From Silene latifolia (lineage: Eukaryota > Streptophyta > Magnoliopsida > Caryophyllales > Caryophyllaceae), in contig NC_133529.1 in assembly GCF_048544455.1 (NCBI RefSeq), positions 43,811,456-43,875,455 of the forward strand: 64,000 nt of DNA. The letters are read 5' to 3'. A program made the translations under genes and the position numbers. The notes under the pieces are model-generated. The model worked only from the letters and a program-made list of their open reading frames with translations, was not told where the DNA came from and ran no database searches. Of the stretch, positions 59,930 to 64,000 are shown piece by piece (position 1 is the first letter of the stretch; every line of letters starts with the position of its first letter).

Positions 59930-62536
59930 AGCCAAAGGAAATGTGATATAGTATCACAAATTAATCTCTCTTAGCACGCATTATGGGATAATGTGTGGTT
60001 GGATAAGAAATCAAACGCTATTCGATATGTTTTGGATTTCAATCAAGTTACTTTGAGTTACTTGATCCTTTTGGGGATTTTATCATTTTGTCTAAATTAT
60101 TTTTCCACTAAATCTAAAACGAATCATATGAGATATGAAATGATAGGGTACCATGTTTGTAAGTTTTCAAAAGAAACAAATGCTCATTTTTCCTTACTAT
60201 AATAACGAGTACAACGGGATTGTGGCTCGTGAAGCTGTCTTTCTAGAATACAAGTTTATTTCTAGAAGACAGAGTGGGAGAAATTATTCAAGAGCCACAA
60301 AGAATGTTATGTCGACTGAAACTGGTCTTTCTTGGCTACATGAGACGTTTTGTGTAAGACGTTGTTTCTTCAAAACCTAGGAGGTTAAAGTTATCACTTG
60401 TTGAAGATGATGAATTAGTGTTACTTTAAGAAAGTAAAGAGCTTACAACTTACAAAGAAATTGTTTGATTCAAATTACTTCTGGAAAGTAATGAATATAT
60501 GACTTACATGAGAGTGTTTAAGTCACAACACAATACAAGGCTTAGAGCCATGAAAATCCGAAATAAATTCCAAGTGAATTGTTAGATATCAAAGCTTGAT
60601 TGGTTGCAAAGGGTTTTGCACTAGTTGAAATGCTTAAGTCTATTTGGATCTTCTTAGGGATTGTGTTTCATTATGATGATATACATATAGCAAGTGAATC
60701 TAAAACCCACTTCTTCAATTAGAAGGAATGTATTCAATACATGTCTTGAGTTTTGTAGATTCTTGCAATCCTAAGATAATGTGAAACTTAAGAGAGAGTC
60801 TTAAGTAGGACATCAATGAGTTGGAATCAATGTTTTGATCATGTTATAAAAATTTTCCCGATAAGTCGAGAAGTTGTGTTTATACATGAAGTTTAGTGGG
60901 ACTTACGGAAACTTTAGTAGTCTTATATGTGGATGACATATTGATCATTGCGAATGATTTAAGACTTTTGGAGAAATATAGTACATCTTTAATATCCGGA
61001 TTTATGGAGATAAATCTACATGATATTAATAAGGAGTCTTATGTTGATAAGATTCATGACTAGTTCAATCGAGTTGAACATATTTGATTGATTTCATTTG
61101 CTTCCGCTCCCGAATCAATAAAATAGGAAATGATGTATAACACTTCATATACTTTGAGTATGATGAATTGTTTCAAAATCGAATTTAAGTAATAGTTACC
61201 AACTAAGCCATAAGGATTACCCTCAAGTGCTTGAAGAATCAGTAAGGGTGTAAAAGCAAAGTGTTTTTGATGCAATTTTGTGTAAGGGTGTTACACAAAT
61301 GACAATTGACAATTGAGATTGCGCATGGTTTCTGACAAAACCATAATCAAAACACATCAGGATGGTTAAGATACCAATGTGGCTATGTTATTTAAGAAAT
61401 AGATTTTCTAGAATCGTTCTAGGCAATAAAGACCAATGAGAGATACTTACAATGGAAATTGAGTACACTTGCAATCATGAGATGTGCGAGAGGGATGGGT
61501 CCCGCACACTGTGAAAACAGTGGGAGCTATTCTAAGGCTTGCGAGCTTATGTCTAGATTGGATCTAGACACGTACTCAGAAAGTTTTGTAATGCAAATGT
61601 ATACATTACAAAGGAAAACGAGTATGTAGTAAGGTTGAGTAAGGTACAAGAAGTTGATAAAACCTACTAACCAAAGCCTTCTCATGGGCTTAACATGATG
61701 AGTCATGTCATATGTCATTTCAATTGAATTGAGATGAACAACTACATATAAGATGAAAATGGATTATAAAAATATGAAGTAGTAATCAGGTATTGACTAT
61801 TCATATGAGATAATCACATTTGTCGTTCGAGTTTTTAAATCTGAAAACTCCTTTTATACCTTGTTACATCCAAACGGGTTGTAGAGACAATTGAACCCCG
61901 TTAAAGTGAACTCGGATTAACATAGTATTCGCCCATAGTCACTTGTATGAAGTGACGTCTCGAAGTAACTAGAGTGTGATGCGATTGATGGCAAGTTCAG
62001 TGCCATACAGTCATGTGAGATGACTAGTCGATCATATAGGCAGACTGTTAGGAACACTTTGTCGGGCCTTATGACCGCTTATAGAGTTCTGGCAAATTTA
62101 TATAGCCTGGTCGTGGCGAGAGCTACTATAGTATTCTAATTAGTCGATTCTTTTGACTAAAGACTGTTCGCCTAAGGTGGCACAGTTTCAGATTAACTTT
62201 GATTTATGTTACTACGACCTTCGTAAATGGGGTCAAATGGGCATATTTTGGGTTATGATGGCTGTGGCTAGTCGAAGGGAATAAGTGCGATAGGAATTGT
62301 CCACCCCCTTGTCAGGGTTAAAACAATATCTCAGGGCCACTCGAGGAGTAATGAACTGGAAATGCGTGTCCACGCTCGAAAGGTATCTATGGTAGATGAT
62401 TCCGGTCAATCAGTTATTCTCCAGATCGAGGAAACCACTCTCGATATGATCACTTGCAAGTACGATCTGAAAGACACCTTGCATTGAGTGGGAGATAGTA
62501 ATGGGACAAGAGAATTGGTGACGCACACTTGTCGAG
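59930..62536 (+). pseudogene. Copia B interior: decayed pol
   Basis: After Athila the Copia B interior resumes. Pieces of Ty1/Copia pol are readable: NGIVAREAVFLEYKFI near 60205-60260 (integrase-RT linker), LVEMLKSIWIFLGI near 60620, MSWNQCFDHVI near 60810, the RT motif LYVDD at 60923-60937 and KESYVDKIHD near 61035-61060. Frames change repeatedly and stops are frequent. No protein can be made. Roughly 61100-62536 is RNase H remnant or 3' non-coding DNA, with no readable frame. Confidence 0.75.
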
Positions 62537-62550
62537 GACAAGTGGGAGAT
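62537..62550 (+). promoter_or_regulatory. Copia B polypurine tract
   Basis: GGACAAGTGGGAGAT-type tract directly before the LTR at 62551. Confidence 0.75.
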
Positions 62551-63833
62551 TGTTGGAATATGTGTCCTCCGACAATAATGCGATCAGAGTTGTTGATCAT
62601 GATGATCAGATGTTTAAATCTCATTTTAAGAATACACGTGGGATGTAATATTTTACAGTCAACTGGTCCACACATATCGGTAATGATTGGCTGTCTAGAG
62701 TTTGACATTACTGTCGTGCGACGGTGGTGATCAGTTGATCCCCTTAGGTCATACCTATAGGGAAATACTCTTAATTGATTATTTAATTAATCGTATGCCA
62801 ATACGAGTTAATTAAATTGCTTAAAATTGACGGATGATTTTGTGTGTAAAATTAACGTGTCTTATTGTAATTCGATTATAATTAGATTTGGTCTAAGTAA
62901 TTGAATTGTTTTATTACTTAGATAAAATTATTGTTTACGAAACAATTTGGAATTAAAATTGAATGAATAATTTATTATAAATACAAGACGTTGTAATTTA
63001 TAATTTGATCAACCGTTTTGGTACAAGTAATTACGAATTACTAGTCGATTTTGTAAATGACATATTTTATGAGTATGTTGATTTTTAATATGTTAAAAAT
63101 ACATTATGGTGTAACATGTCATGTAACATGTGACACATGACAAAATTGACAAATGACAAAATAAAATAGACCTCCCATTTTATATATGTACCGAAATTGG
63201 AGGGAATAAGGTTAATTTTGTGTTTTGATTATGTTAAGTGGAAAACATGATGATTAACCTAAATGACTAGCCTTGCATGCCTATGATTTCTTGGGTAGAA
63301 AAACTAGCCCATGCATTGGGCACTCTCCCTCCTCCAACCGGTTTTGCAAGAGGAATTATAGAGTTTTTCCTCTACAATTTTTCATTCACAACTTCAACAA
63401 AATTTTTCTAGTGTAAGAAAAATACTCTATTCTCTCTATATCTTATGAAAGTTCTAGAGAAATAAACCACACAAATACTCCCTCTTGAACCGATTTTTCA
63501 AGAGCAAAAATTACAATTTTTGTGTCAATTTTATAGTAAGACTTATATTATTTCTAGTACAAAATAATATTAGTTATTAAGAGGTTTCCTTGGGTATATG
63601 CTTTTGGGAGAGATTCTAAACTTGAATCTTGTTCATCCATTGTTGGAAAGCTCAAGAACTAACAAATAGGTGAATTTTTTGGTGCCCATAAAACCGAAAT
63701 CATATAGTAAGATTGATGATTTCTTCTCTTATCTTATTTTTGTTTGCATGCATAAGATCTAGAATTTATTTTATGACTAAATATTTTCTCACATATATGA
63801 ATATGTAAATTAATGAGATAATGATTTCTAACA
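62551..63833 (+). repeat. Copia B LTR 2
   Basis: 1283 bp and nearly identical to LTR 1. It is followed by a PBS and leader rather than by flanking DNA. Confidence 0.93.
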
Positions 63834-64000
63834 AGCGGTATCATGAGCCTTTAGGTTGTTTGCATGCAAATCGGTTATTGTTTTTCCGAGTTATACGATT
63901 AACAAACAAAACTTATAAATTTGTGTTTATTATGAAATATCACGAAATTTATTTGCATGTTAAAAGTTTCTAGTCCTAAGTGATTTTTAGGATATTTTGG
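63834..64000 (+). mobile_element. Start of a second Copia B interior
   Basis: From the PBS region agcggtatcatgagcc on, this matches 45295-45460 nearly base for base. It shows an LTR-interior-LTR-interior array continuing beyond the window. Confidence 0.9.

Larger units (their letters stand above)
44012..63833 (+). mobile_element. Copia B: plus-strand relative of Copia A, interrupted by Athila; continues past window
   Basis: LTRs of 1283 bp each at 44012-45294 and 62551-63833 start tgttggaatatgtgtcctcc and end gatttctaaca. The PBS region AGCGGTATCATGAGCC follows both LTRs, so after the second LTR another interior begins (63834-64000) and leaves the window. Without Athila the LTR-to-LTR unit is about 8.7 kb. 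The interior has remnants of Copia RT but no long ORF. The left flank is gtcgtgggcatg next to the layer-0 LTR; no target duplication can be tested because the true right end is outside. Confidence 0.88.

Overview
The window is plant nuclear DNA made almost entirely of nested retrotransposons. I find no host gene, rRNA, tRNA or CRISPR array. A Ty3/Gypsy Tat (Retand/Ogre-like) element, an Athila element, Copia elements and an L1-type LINE together indicate a flowering plant. A Caryophyllaceae (Silene-like) host is only a guess from the Retand-like look. The base composition is AT-rich, and nearly every coding frame carries stops or frameshifts.

The nesting follows from matching ends and target-site duplications (TSDs). 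Layer 0 is a minus-strand LTR element, probably Ty3/Gypsy. Its interior (1-1724 and 25967-26235) runs off the left edge. Its 5' LTR (26236-26684 plus 43046-43999) is split. An L1-type LINE (1742-25949, 17-bp TSD at 1725-1741 and 25950-25966) sits in that interior. A Tat-lineage Gypsy element (2129-21539) sits in ORF1 of the LINE. Copia A (minus strand, 26685-43040, TSD tgaag) splits the layer-0 LTR and is itself split by Copia C (plus strand, 28815-37598, TSD aattg). Copia B (plus strand, from 44012 past the right edge) is a relative of Copia A in opposite orientation. An Athila element (minus strand, 48846-59924, TSD atata) is inserted in Copia B.

The Tat element carries a decayed gag-protease-RT-RNase H-second RNase H-integrase set on the plus strand. 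Behind it lie two intron-containing genes on the opposite strand. Gene A (12822-14152, two exons) resembles DUF7745-type proteins. Gene B (15075-18034, eight exons with consistent GT-AG introns) has a plant mobile domain (PMD) core and a coiled-coil tail. Exactly 143 bp upstream of each predicted start codon lies a pair of 30-bp units, with flanking sequence, that also occurs in the element's own LTRs. The Athila element keeps gag, protease and the ATHILA ORF-1-like downstream ORF but has no RT or integrase. A motif cluster from its LTR recurs upstream of the downstream ORF.

The most interesting signals are: (1) the antisense multi-exon PMD-type genes inside the Tat element; (2) promoter blocks shared between LTRs and internal genes; and (3) a pattern across families in which GC-rich near-palindromes repeat just upstream of a TATA box (Tat, Athila and layer-0 LTRs). 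All alignments were done by eye, so family names below superfamily level are tentative.
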